This document shows, piece after piece, positions 1-8,270 of a stretch of DNA of 49,922 bases. The position numbers and the translations under genes were made by a program. Origin of the DNA: Planctomycetota bacterium (GTDB lineage Bacteria; Planctomycetota; Planctomycetia; Isosphaerales; Isosphaeraceae); contig JAJYWB010000042.1 of the NCBI GenBank assembly GCA_021791715.1, forward strand, positions 1 to 49,922. Direction: 5' to 3'. Below the pieces are notes generated by a model, which searched no databases, was not told the DNA's origin, and saw only the letters and a list, made by a program, of their open reading frames with translations. Position 1 is the stretch's first letter. The number at the start of each line of letters is the position of its first letter.

Positions 1-1276
1 GGAGGTTTTGCTTGGCTTTTTGGCTGAAAGCCGGGGCGTCGTGTCCGTTCAAAAAAAGGATCGGCGCCATGAGGAGATCTTCGACGAAGACGAAATTGGG
101 GTCGACGATCTGCCATGTAAGCATATGTTTCCAATCGCGCGAGACCGAAGCGGTGAGGTTTCTGACGTCGTCGAGGTCGTTGTTCCAATCGCCGCGGGGG
201 TCGTGACGGATTTTGTTGATGAGGACCGGGGAACGTCCTTTGGCGAGGAAGAGGAGAGCGAACGACGTGGCGATCAGGGGTTCGCCTTCGATATTGGCGC
301 CTTTCCAGAAACCTCGGATCTTGTCTTGTTCGTGGACGATCTCTTCGGCGCCCTCGCGATACCAGTCGTGTCCGCCGATGAACCGTTGCCCGGAAAGCCT
401 GCCGACGCGTTCGAGCCCATAAAGATAATAATATTTCCACTGAGGACCTGAATTGAAGTTTTCACCGACGCGAAAGTGAAACCCAAGCCAATCGAGGCCG
501 CGTTGAAGCGAAGGATTGACGCCGATTCGGCCGCAATCGCGAATCGTCTCGCCGACGAGCACTTCTTGTCCTTGAATTTGTTTCAATCCCGAGATGATCA
601 ATCCGGCGATTCCCGCGCACGTCATGCTCGCGGTCGACAAACCGCCGTCGGGGGTGTACGTCCAACTGCCGTCGTTGTGCTGGGTTCGTTCCCAATATTG
701 CCGCGAAAGCATCCAGATTTCAGGATCGATCGGCACCCCGACCTCGGCCGCGGCGTTCAGCCCCAAAAGCGCGTATTGCGAGTTCGAATTGTCGCCTCGA
801 TCGGTCTTAACCCCGTGATACGACCAAGTTCCGGCCCAGCCGCGATCGGTCTGCTTGATCTGAGCGGCCTCAAGCCAATTGGCGTTCTTGGCGATCCGCA
901 GCTTGTCGCGGTCGGGATCGGCCGCGGCGAACACCATCGTTTGCAGCCCGATCGCGTACGTGCTGTTCAATTGAGCCGCGTCGAATTGTCGCAGGTAATT
1001 GAGCGACCTGGCGATGTGGGGCTCGGTGACGGGCTCTCCCGCGGTCAACAGCGCCAGAGTAACCAGGCTCGTCAGTCCCGTCGGAGCGTCGCCGCCGGGG
1101 CCTTCTCCCCACGAACCGTCGGGGCGTTGTTCGTTCTTGAGATATCGAACCCCCTCTTTGATCGCGTTCTGAACCTCTTGCTGCGTCACCGCGGCCGGCG
1201 CGGCCGAGGGGGCGAACGCCGCGGGCGCCGCCAAACCCGCCGTCATGATCGCGACGACCGAAAATCGAACTCGCAT
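1..1276 (-). CDS. DUF4159 / squalene-cyclase-repeat secreted protein, 3' end cut by window
   Basis: Partial gene read on the minus strand: it starts at ATG 1274-1276 after a GAGGAG ribosome site and stays open to base 1, giving about 425 residues without a stop. The first ~25 residues form a signal peptide (MRVRFSVVAIMTAGLAAP). Next come alpha/alpha-toroid repeats of the prenyltransferase/squalene-cyclase type (about 35-320; motifs such as DGSW, GLTSLVTLALL, DNSNSQYALLGL), then the beginning of a DUF4159 domain. It is a tandem paralogue of the complete gene just upstream on the same strand. The family is common in planctomycetes and its biochemical role is unknown. The last ~90 codons in view are almost identical in DNA to the neighbour, unlike the rest of the gene (see findings). 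Confidence 0.85.
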   Translation of the reverse strand, partial: MRVRFSVVAIMTAGLAAPAAFAPSAAPAAVTQQEVQNAIKEGVRYLKNEQRPDGSWGEGPGGDAPTGLTSLVTLALLTAGEPVTEPHIARSLNYLRQFDAAQLNSTYAIGLQTMVFAAADPDRDKLRIAKNANWLEAAQIKQTDRGWAGTWSYHGVKTDRGDNSNSQYALLGLNAAAEVGVPIDPEIWMLSRQYWERTQHNDGSWTYTPDGGLSTASMTCAGIAGLIISGLKQIQGQEVLVGETIRDCGRIGVNPSLQRGLDWLGFHFRVGENFNSGPQWKYYYLYGLERVGRLSGQRFIGGHDWYREGAEEIVHEQDKIRGFWKGANIEGEPLIATSFALLFLAKGRSPVLINKIRHDPRGDWNNDLDDVRNLTASVSRDWKHMLTWQIVDPNFVFVEDLLMAPILFLNGHDAPAFSQKAKQNL

Positions 1277-1412
1277 TCTCACGGATATTCTCCTCGACGA
1301 CGATGATGTGTCGTTAAGATTGACCGCTCGATCGCCCGACCGCAAGTCCGCTCGATCGAAATCGTCTTCGCATTGATTCTGTATGTTGTTATACTTCATA
1401 TTCGCACGTAAT

Positions 1413-3758
1413 TTAAGGTAATGTGGAATAAAGAACGATATTCGCCGCGATTCGGATCGCGCTTTCATACAAGTAGCCTTTGCAATCCAACGAACGCTTC
1501 CGTTCGAGGGCGCAGCCGAGGTCGAGCTTCGAGTAGATGATCGCCCAGCGGCCGTTGATCTTCACCCCTTCGAGTTTCGGCTTCCCGGTTCCTCCGCCCG
1601 CCGCGATCGAATACGCGACGTCGGAGAGATCGTAGCCGACCTTCGCGGTGTAGATTTCGTCGTCGGGGGGGATCGCGACCAGGGGGTTGTCGGGAAGGAG
1701 TTCGGCGACGAACTTGCGGAACGCCGCGTCGAACGCGGCCGATCCGCACGCGCTGTCGGCGAACAGCGTTCCGCCGCCGGGCTCGAGATGCTTACGCAAC
1801 ACCGCGAGATCCTCGGCGCCGAACGAGAACGACGCGCGACCGTGTAAATAAATGAGCGGATAATAAATCAGATTGGGATCTTGCGGTAAAAGCTCGTGAT
1901 GGTTGATGACGACATCAATCTTAAGTTCGTCGCGGAGCGCGGTCGTGAGGTTGGGGACGGCGAGCGGGGCGACGTTCCAATCGCCGGCGTGCTTAAGCTT
2001 GGCGATGTGCAAGGCGCCTCGCGGGGCGGTCTTTTGGGTTTTGAAATCGGCCAGGGTGCGGACCGTGAGTTTATCGGCGGGGAGTTCGCGTCCCGTCGCG
2101 TAATCGACGACGTTTTGTCCGACGCGGAGCGCCTTTTCGACCGCGGGATTGCCGGGTTGATTTTCGGCTTGATTCCAAAAACATGAAAGATCTTTGGGGG
2201 AATAAACGACGACCGTACGGCAGCCGAAATCGACTCCCCAAAGTTCGTGGATATCGGGCGAGAGGCGATAGCGCGATTTCCAGATCGGATGTTCGGGGGG
2301 CAGGGGCTTGAGCGCGTATTCGGGCTCGGGGAAAAGCTCGTGGACGAGGGATCGAAATCCCTTGTCGAAAGCGGCCTTCGAGCAACACGCCTCGGCGAAG
2401 ACGAACCCTCCCTGCTCGACATATTCGCGGAGGTTTTGCTTGGCTTTTTGGCTGAAAGCCGGGGCGTCGTGTCCGTTCAAAAAAAGGATCGGCGCCATGA
2501 GGAGATCTTCGACGAAGACGAAATTGGGGTCGACGATCTGCCATGTAAGCATATGCTTCCAATCGCGCGAGACCGAAGCGGTGAGGTTTCTGACGTCGTC
2601 GAGGTCGTTGTTCCAATCGCCGCGGGGGTCGTGACGGATTTTGTTGATGAGGACCGGCGAACGTCCTTTGGCGAGGAAGAGGAGCGCGAACGACGTGGCG
2701 ACGAGCGAATCGCGTTCGACTCCGACTCCCGCCCATGTTCCCCTGATTTTATCTTGCAGACCGACGAGTTCGCGCGCCCCCTCGCGATACCAATCGTGTC
2801 CGCCGATAAAGCGCATCCCCGTCATCCTGCCGACGCGTTCGAGTCCATAAAGGTAATAATATTTCCATGATTGATCGAGGCCGGGATTTTCATCGACGCG
2901 GAAGTGCGCGCCGAGCCAATCGAGGCCGCGACGAAGCGACGGATCGACCGCGATCGCCCCGCAATGTTCGATCGATTCGCGTGCGATCGACTCGCGTCCC
3001 TCGACGACTCTGAGCCCCGCGACGACGAGGCTTGAAATCCCGGCGCACGCCATGCTCGCGGTGGTGCTTTGGACGTCCGACGAATACGTCCAGCCGCCGT
3101 CGGGGCGCTGAATCGACGTCCAATAGGCGCGCGCCGCGGCCCAAACTTCAGGGTCGACGGGAACGCCCGACTCGGCCGCGGCGTTCAGCCCCAAAAGCGC
3201 GTACTGCGAGTTCGAGTTGTCGCCGTGACGCGACTTGGAGTCGGTGTAAGTCCAAGAACCCGCCGGGCCGAACCGATCCCTCGGCGTCATCTGCGCGTTT
3301 TCCAGCCATCGAACGTTATTAAGAATGCGAGTTTGATCAAGCTTGGGATCGGCCGCGGCGAACACCATCGTCTGGATGCCGACCGAATAAACTCCCGCCA
3401 ATTCGTCCGGGTTGAATCGACGGAGATATCGAAGCGCCTTGGCGATGTGGATCTCGCGGGTCGATTCTCCCGCGGTGAGGAGTGCGAGCGTGACAAGGCT
3501 CGTCACGCCCGCGGGATCGTCGCCGCCGAAATCGTCGCGCCACGAACCGTCTTCGCGTTGTTCGTTTTTGAGATAAATCACGCCGTTTTTGATCGCCGCG
3601 GTCACCTGCTCGCGCGTGACGTCGCCGTGAACCCGCGGCGCGGATACGGAAAGGAAAGCGACGACGAACGCGACGAGCGAACCGCGCGCAACCATTGAAG
3701 CACGAACGACGACCGCCGCGCCTTCGCCGCTTCGTGATGTCGCACGCTCGCTCCGCAT
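1413..3758 (-). CDS. DUF4159 / squalene-cyclase-repeat secreted protein (complete)
   Basis: 781 residues. The N-terminus carries a hydrophobic signal segment (MVARGSLVAFVVAFLSVSA) preceded by 21 polar residues, so the true start may be the internal ATG at 3695; neither start has a strong ribosome site. Residues about 45-330 are toroid repeats of the terpenoid-cyclase fold (EDGSWRDDF, GVTSLVTLALLTAGE, PDGGWTYSSD). Two DUF4159-type segments follow, about 385-570 (PILFLNGHDAP, EQGGFVFAEACC) and about 600-781 (PLIYLHGRASF, EPGGGTLFADSACG). The toroid part has no obvious DxDD cyclase motif, so binding or scaffolding is as likely as catalysis. The protein is probably exported. It lies 136 bp upstream of its tandem paralogue, probably in one transcript. 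Confidence 0.88.
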   Translation of the reverse strand: MRSERATSRSGEGAAVVVRASMVARGSLVAFVVAFLSVSAPRVHGDVTREQVTAAIKNGVIYLKNEQREDGSWRDDFGGDDPAGVTSLVTLALLTAGESTREIHIAKALRYLRRFNPDELAGVYSVGIQTMVFAAADPKLDQTRILNNVRWLENAQMTPRDRFGPAGSWTYTDSKSRHGDNSNSQYALLGLNAAAESGVPVDPEVWAAARAYWTSIQRPDGGWTYSSDVQSTTASMACAGISSLVVAGLRVVEGRESIARESIEHCGAIAVDPSLRRGLDWLGAHFRVDENPGLDQSWKYYYLYGLERVGRMTGMRFIGGHDWYREGARELVGLQDKIRGTWAGVGVERDSLVATSFALLFLAKGRSPVLINKIRHDPRGDWNNDLDDVRNLTASVSRDWKHMLTWQIVDPNFVFVEDLLMAPILFLNGHDAPAFSQKAKQNLREYVEQGGFVFAEACCSKAAFDKGFRSLVHELFPEPEYALKPLPPEHPIWKSRYRLSPDIHELWGVDFGCRTVVVYSPKDLSCFWNQAENQPGNPAVEKALRVGQNVVDYATGRELPADKLTVRTLADFKTQKTAPRGALHIAKLKHAGDWNVAPLAVPNLTTALRDELKIDVVINHHELLPQDPNLIYYPLIYLHGRASFSFGAEDLAVLRKHLEPGGGTLFADSACGSAAFDAAFRKFVAELLPDNPLVAIPPDDEIYTAKVGYDLSDVAYSIAAGGGTGKPKLEGVKINGRWAIIYSKLDLGCALERKRSLDCKGYLYESAIRIAANIVLYSTLP

Positions 3759-3918
3759 CGCTTCGCCCCCGCGATATTGTACCGCGAACTTTCTCGTACT
3801 ATTGTAGCGGCGATGCGCCGACTTGCAACCGCCCCGGGTGATCTCGATCGAGAGGGGCGAGATCGCCGCGCGACGATTCTTGACGGTTAAGTACTTGTCT
3901 TTTTATTCTATAATAATA

Positions 3919-4653
3919 TCACATGCCGGCGCGGCGTCGATCGGCCGATTTTCCCCAGGGGCGAACTCCGGGGACGATCGTCGGAACGGGGGTCGTCGAG
4001 TTCGCGGGGTCGAAATCGTTTTGGAGCCAGCCGATGAATCGCTCGCGCGAGTGGGAGAATCCTCGCCGCTTGAGCCAGGCCTCGTATTCATGGATCGGTT
4101 CGTGAAGTTTCTCGGGCCCGAACAGGGCGATGTGCGTGTAAACGAGGGAAAACGCGTGGTGCGCGGTTTCCGGGGGCTCACCTTTGATCGCGAGGAGGTA
4201 CAAAGCCGAAACGAGCCCCGTGCGGTCGGCGCCCGATTTGCAATGGATCAGGAGGGGATAGCGACACGTTTCGAGGAGTTTAACGATCGCGAGGAGTTCG
4301 CGTCGACCTGGTCGGCGAGACGCGTTCATGGGGACGTCGTAATATGCGACTCCGGCTTTTCGAGCGGCTTCGACCTCGGCTTTGTACCACCAATCGGCTT
4401 CGGTCCCGCCGCGAAGATTGAGCACCGAAGCGAGCGCGTAGCGGTCGATCAGTCGGTCGAGGTTTCCCTTGGGCTGCGAGGAACGATAAACCTTGCCGGG
4501 ATCGACCACGCCGAAATTGTTCCGAAAGAGAGGTCGTTCGAGCCAAACGATCGTTACGGCGAGCGCTAAAATCGTCGCCCCCAGGCGAACGCGACGGTTG
4601 AACACGCGTTTCATCACTCCGGGCGGGCGGTCGCGAGTCTGGGGCGATATCAT
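3919..4653 (-). CDS. Membrane-anchored tyrosine / dual-specificity protein phosphatase-like protein
   Basis: 244 residues from ATG 4653; an in-frame ATG at 4614 (MKRVFNRR) with GGAG just upstream is the alternative. The longer open frame reaching 5022 is low-complexity and runs into the divergent promoter region, so I left it out. One transmembrane helix or signal anchor lies at about residues 24-40 (LGATILALAVTIVWL). The phosphatase P-loop is intact: HCKSGADRTG, with the thiolate Cys138 and Arg144. An Asp in YDVPMN (about 106) is a possible general acid. Phosphatases of this kind remove phosphate from Tyr or Ser/Thr, or sometimes from lipids; the substrate here is unknown. The domain should face the periplasm if the anchor is N-in. 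Transcribed divergently from the hydrolase at 5093. Confidence 0.8.
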   Translation of the reverse strand: MISPQTRDRPPGVMKRVFNRRVRLGATILALAVTIVWLERPLFRNNFGVVDPGKVYRSSQPKGNLDRLIDRYALASVLNLRGGTEADWWYKAEVEAARKAGVAYYDVPMNASRRPGRRELLAIVKLLETCRYPLLIHCKSGADRTGLVSALYLLAIKGEPPETAHHAFSLVYTHIALFGPEKLHEPIHEYEAWLKRRGFSHSRERFIGWLQNDFDPANSTTPVPTIVPGVRPWGKSADRRRAGM

Positions 4654-5092
4654 AATAAGAATCTTTACATGTTTGCATGGAATAATTATTGCGCGACGCG
4701 ACGTCGGGTCGGCGCGGCGTACGGCGATCGAAGGGGGTCGATCGCGACGGATTTCGGCTTCCGGGAACTGTATCGCGGAGCGGATCGCGGTCAACCCCGA
4801 TCGGTCGGACCGATCGATCGGATTGGTCGGGGGTTCGCGCGCGATTTTGGCGGTTTTGTCGATCGTATCGAGGGGATGGGAGCGACGATCGAGGAAGAGG
4901 TCGGGCTCGATCGAAGCGATCGATTCGAGGGTCGAAAAATCGCAACGAGGGACTTGTTTTAACGGAAGGAAGCGGCGTAAGATAGATAACAAGGCGGTCG
5001 ACCGGGCTCGACCTTCCCCCAACTCCTTATCGTGCGAATTTGGTGTTTTCCGCGTTTCTCAGGGCGCGTGTCGACCGCGTCGGGTGGCGGAT

Positions 5093-6235
5093 ATGACGGG
5101 TTGGATCTTCGAGCGAACGCGAAATCGGCCGATCCGATCGGGTCTGTGGATCGCGGTCGCGATCGCGACGGTTTTGACCGCGTGGAACGAACGCGATCGA
5201 TTCGCGCCGGCTTTCGCCGCGGAATATCTTTCACATAAAGATATCGTATATCGACAGACCGAAACGCGATCCCCCGCGTTCGACGTGTATTTTCCCGGCA
5301 AGTTCACGTCGCGATCGAATCGACCGGCGATCGTCGCGTTTCACGGCGGGTGTTGGACCGGCGGCGATAAACATGAGCATGCCGGCTGGTTTTTACCGTT
5401 TGTCGCGCGCGGTTTCGTGTTGATCGGCGTGAATTACCGCGTCGCGAGCGCGGTTGAACCGTCTTGGCCCGATTCGCTCGCCGACGCTCGGGCCGCGATT
5501 CGCCGGATCCGATCGAACGCGCGTGAGTTCGGGATCGATCCCGAGCGGATCGTCGCGGTGGGAACGGATACGGGGGGATGGCTCGCGGAACTTTTGGCGG
5601 TCGATCCCGACGGCGACGATCCCGGCGGCAATCCTCCCGTATCGGCGCGGGTGAGCGCCGCGGTCGCGTTTTCGGCGCCGAGCGATCTTCTCAGGCTCGC
5701 CGAAGCAAGCCGGGGGGCGGTTCGATCGATCGGTTTGGCGTTGGGAGGTTCGGTCGATCGTTCGGCTCGGCAAGCGCGCGAGGCTTCGCCGGCGCGGAAA
5801 GTGACGCGAACGGCTTCTCCGCTCTTGTTGATACATGGATCGGACGACGCGCTTGTTCCCGCCGATCAATCGATGCGATTGAAGCGTGCTTACGCTTCGG
5901 CGGGGGTTTTGTGCCGGGTCGAGATCGTTCCCGGCGGTCGGCACGGTTTTGGACCGATTGTGAACGGTCGTGATTTTTTTCCCGTGATGCTTGAATTTTT
6001 TGATCGCGTGTGGAACGATAAGAATCCACTCGCGGAAATGATCGATCCGATCGTGATCGATCGTGTTTGCGGGCTTTCCTCTTTCGATTGTTCGCGCTTG
6101 TTCGGGAACGAATCGATCCGTGCGGGATCGGTTGTTTTTTCGCTTCGAGATCGCGGACCCCGTTTGAACATGAACGTATTTGAGCGAGGAAGCGGCGCGA
6201 GTGCGTCGTTTTCCGGCGGATTCATCATAGGTTGA
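5093..6235 (+). CDS. Alpha/beta hydrolase (BD-FAE / Bem46-like) with Asp in the nucleophile elbow
   Basis: 380 residues. I chose ATG 5093 (MTGWIFERTR) because the upstream open frame is low-complexity and opposes the neighbouring promoter. An N-terminal hydrophobic segment (LWIAVAIATVLTAW, 18-31) followed by AFA suggests export. The oxyanion motif HGGCWTGG is at 84-91. The nucleophile elbow reads VAVGTDTGGWLAE (155-167): the usual Ser of G-x-S-x-G is Asp159. The acid region is LLLIHGSDDALVP (Asp251/252), and the His is in GGRHGFG (His284). About 70 residues after the fold (311-380) match nothing I know. The family includes carboxylesterases and feruloyl esterases. With Asp at the nucleophile position this protein is either a different chemistry (as in dehalogenases and epoxide hydrolases) or inactive. 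Confidence 0.82.
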   Translation: MTGWIFERTRNRPIRSGLWIAVAIATVLTAWNERDRFAPAFAAEYLSHKDIVYRQTETRSPAFDVYFPGKFTSRSNRPAIVAFHGGCWTGGDKHEHAGWFLPFVARGFVLIGVNYRVASAVEPSWPDSLADARAAIRRIRSNAREFGIDPERIVAVGTDTGGWLAELLAVDPDGDDPGGNPPVSARVSAAVAFSAPSDLLRLAEASRGAVRSIGLALGGSVDRSARQAREASPARKVTRTASPLLLIHGSDDALVPADQSMRLKRAYASAGVLCRVEIVPGGRHGFGPIVNGRDFFPVMLEFFDRVWNDKNPLAEMIDPIVIDRVCGLSSFDCSRLFGNESIRAGSVVFSLRDRGPRLNMNVFERGSGASASFSGGFIIG

Positions 6236-6323
6236 ATCGTCGCGACTTACGCGACCTTCCCCCGACGCGGGATCGGTCGCGAGGACGAGTCGCGCTGCGA
6301 TTCATCGCGGCGAGGACGAGCCG

Positions 6324-7778
6324 ATGTCGATTGCCGTAAAAGCCCCCGCGGTCGGGCGCCAACCGGGGATTTTTCTGATGCCGACCGAAGTCGTCGGCGT
6401 GAACGACGCGGACGAACCGTCGGTGAACGACGAGGTTCGGCTCAACGCTTCGCCGTTTTTGGCGGACGGACCCGATCCCGAGAGTCAAATCGATCATCAG
6501 CATATATATGAACAAGTTGATACGCCGATGAACGGCGCGGCGATCTTGAATTACCGCGGCGGATCGGGGGCGACGGTCGCCGATTTCGACACGGTCTCGC
6601 GGATCGCCGAGGATCGTCCCGGCGCGGTCACCTTGCCGCCGTTATCCGATCCCGCCGCCGATCACGCCGACGACCAGGTGGCGCGGCGTCGCGCCGATAT
6701 CGACGAAAAGCATAAAAAGATCGTTGGATTTTTGAATGATAACGGTTACGACGCGGTCGTGTTGGCGCGTTCCGATTCGATTTCGTGGTTCACCTCGGGC
6801 GCGGATATCGGCCGCGACATGGGGGGCGAAACCGGCGCGGTGTTGATTTTTATCAACCGTAACAGTCGCGCCGTGCTCGCCGACAACGTGCAAAGCGCTC
6901 GGGTTTTTGAGGAGGAACTGGCGGGGCTCGGTTTTCAGTTGAAGGAACGTCCCTGGCACGAGGGTCCCGAGCGGGTCGTCGCCGAGTTGTCTTCGAGTCG
7001 TAAGATCGCGACCGATAACGGTTTGCTTGGAATGACGAACGAGCTCGAGAAGCTTCGCGCGTTGCGTCTTTCGCTCTCGCGGATCGAGCGGCGTCGGTTG
7101 CGTGATCTCGGCTGGACGCTCGCCGCGGCGGTCGAATCGACGTGCCGCAACTTTCATCCCGGTGAAACCGAGGCCGATATCGCGGGTCACCTGGCGCACC
7201 GCTTGATTCGCGAAGGGGTCGTTCCTGTCAACCTCAGGATCGCGGGCGACGATCGTCTCGATCGCTACCGTCAGCCGACGTTCAAGGCGGCTCGGATCGA
7301 ACGCCACGCGGTCATCACCGCGACGGGGCGGAGGCACGGCTTGTGCGCGACGGCGACGCGGGTCGTCACCTTCGGCAAGTCCGAAAAGGCTTTCCGCTCG
7401 GCGCACGCGATCGCATGTATGGTGGACGCCACATATATTTTCTTTTCTCGTCCAGGGCAAACGGTTTCGGAGGTTTTCCGTCGCGCCCGCCGCATCATGG
7501 AGAAATACGGCAAGCCGCACGAATGGACGCTCGATTACACGGGATATATCACGGGATATTCGCCGCGCGAGGCGCTCTTACTTCCCGAAAGCGAGATGAC
7601 GCTCGACGAGCACGTCGCCGTCGCGTGGAGCCCGAGCATCGGCTCGACCCGATCGGGCGACACCGCGATCATCAACGACCGCGGCTACGAGGTCGTCACC
7701 CCGGCGCAAAATTGGCCCAAGGTCGAGGTTCTGGTTAAAGGGTACACCGTCGAAAGACCCGGCATCCTCGAGCGATGA
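6324..7778 (+). CDS. M24 (creatinase/prolidase-fold) family protein, metal ligands apparently missing
   Basis: 484 residues; start ATG 6324 after AGGACG. Residues 1-125 are a low-similarity N-terminal extension. About 130-235 match the creatinase N-terminal domain (GYDAVVLARSDSISWFTSG, AVLADNVQSARVFEEEL). About 245-484 match the pita-bread M24 domain (KLRALRLSLSRIERRRLRDLGWTL broadly, HPGETEADIAGHL). At the places where active aminopeptidase P/prolidase proteins carry their five ligands I read ATGRRHGLCATATR, GYITGYSPRE, DEHVAVAWSPS and RSGDTAII, so the Asp, His and Glu ligands are not where expected. It may be metal-free, as creatinase is, or a non-catalytic relative. No signal peptide is visible, so it is probably cytoplasmic. 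Confidence 0.8.
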   Translation: MSIAVKAPAVGRQPGIFLMPTEVVGVNDADEPSVNDEVRLNASPFLADGPDPESQIDHQHIYEQVDTPMNGAAILNYRGGSGATVADFDTVSRIAEDRPGAVTLPPLSDPAADHADDQVARRRADIDEKHKKIVGFLNDNGYDAVVLARSDSISWFTSGADIGRDMGGETGAVLIFINRNSRAVLADNVQSARVFEEELAGLGFQLKERPWHEGPERVVAELSSSRKIATDNGLLGMTNELEKLRALRLSLSRIERRRLRDLGWTLAAAVESTCRNFHPGETEADIAGHLAHRLIREGVVPVNLRIAGDDRLDRYRQPTFKAARIERHAVITATGRRHGLCATATRVVTFGKSEKAFRSAHAIACMVDATYIFFSRPGQTVSEVFRRARRIMEKYGKPHEWTLDYTGYITGYSPREALLLPESEMTLDEHVAVAWSPSIGSTRSGDTAIINDRGYEVVTPAQNWPKVEVLVKGYTVERPGILER

Positions 7779-8270
7779 TCAAGTCTTCGATTGATTTAGT
7801 GTTTATCCGTAATCAATTTCGAACATACGGCGGGCTTTCACGATGAAGCCTCGATCGAGAGGGAGAATCCCCTGGTAAGCCGTGTTATTATGTTGATTGT
7901 TAATTAACTAAAAACTAGTCAGGTATTTCATGTGTTTGCGTGAGTAATCAAGCGTTTTATCAAATCTCGGTTCCACTTTAGCAATAAGTTCGCCGATATC
8001 GATCGATGATCGATCCGATCGACGGTTCGACTCTCAACAATCGGTTGAATCGAGAAGCGATGATTTCAACGGCGATCGAGGACGCGTCCTGGGTTCGATA
8101 AGAACGACGCGAGGCCCTTACGATGATGATGACGACGGCTCGACCGAGGTTCGATCGGCCTTCGCGTCCTTTCTTTGCGCGCCCGAGAAGCTAGAATTCG
8201 ATTGGGAGCGTGCGATTCGTGTCCGGGGACGCTCGGGTTCGGCCCGAGAAGCGGAAAGGAGCGGAGCGAT
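7779..8270. other. Intergenic region, 492 bp
   Basis: This stretch lies between two plus-strand genes. It contains an AT-rich patch around 7885-7975 with the palindrome GTTAATTAAC near 7901, then GC-rich sequence rich in GATCG. Short frames on both strands here look like composition artefacts. The promoter of the acyl-CoA dehydrogenase presumably lies in it, but I see no convincing -35/-10 pair, terminator or RNA. Confidence 0.5.

Noticed and set aside
2247..2870. Long plus-strand frame inside the second DUF4159 gene, similar to a plus-strand frame at 8-451
   Set aside because: Both are antisense shadows; their similarity only reflects the conversion tract between the minus-strand genes.
3919..5022. 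Extended N-terminus of the phosphatase up to 5022
   Set aside because: The extra 120 residues are Arg/Ser-rich, overlap the divergent gene's upstream region and precede a clear signal-anchor start.
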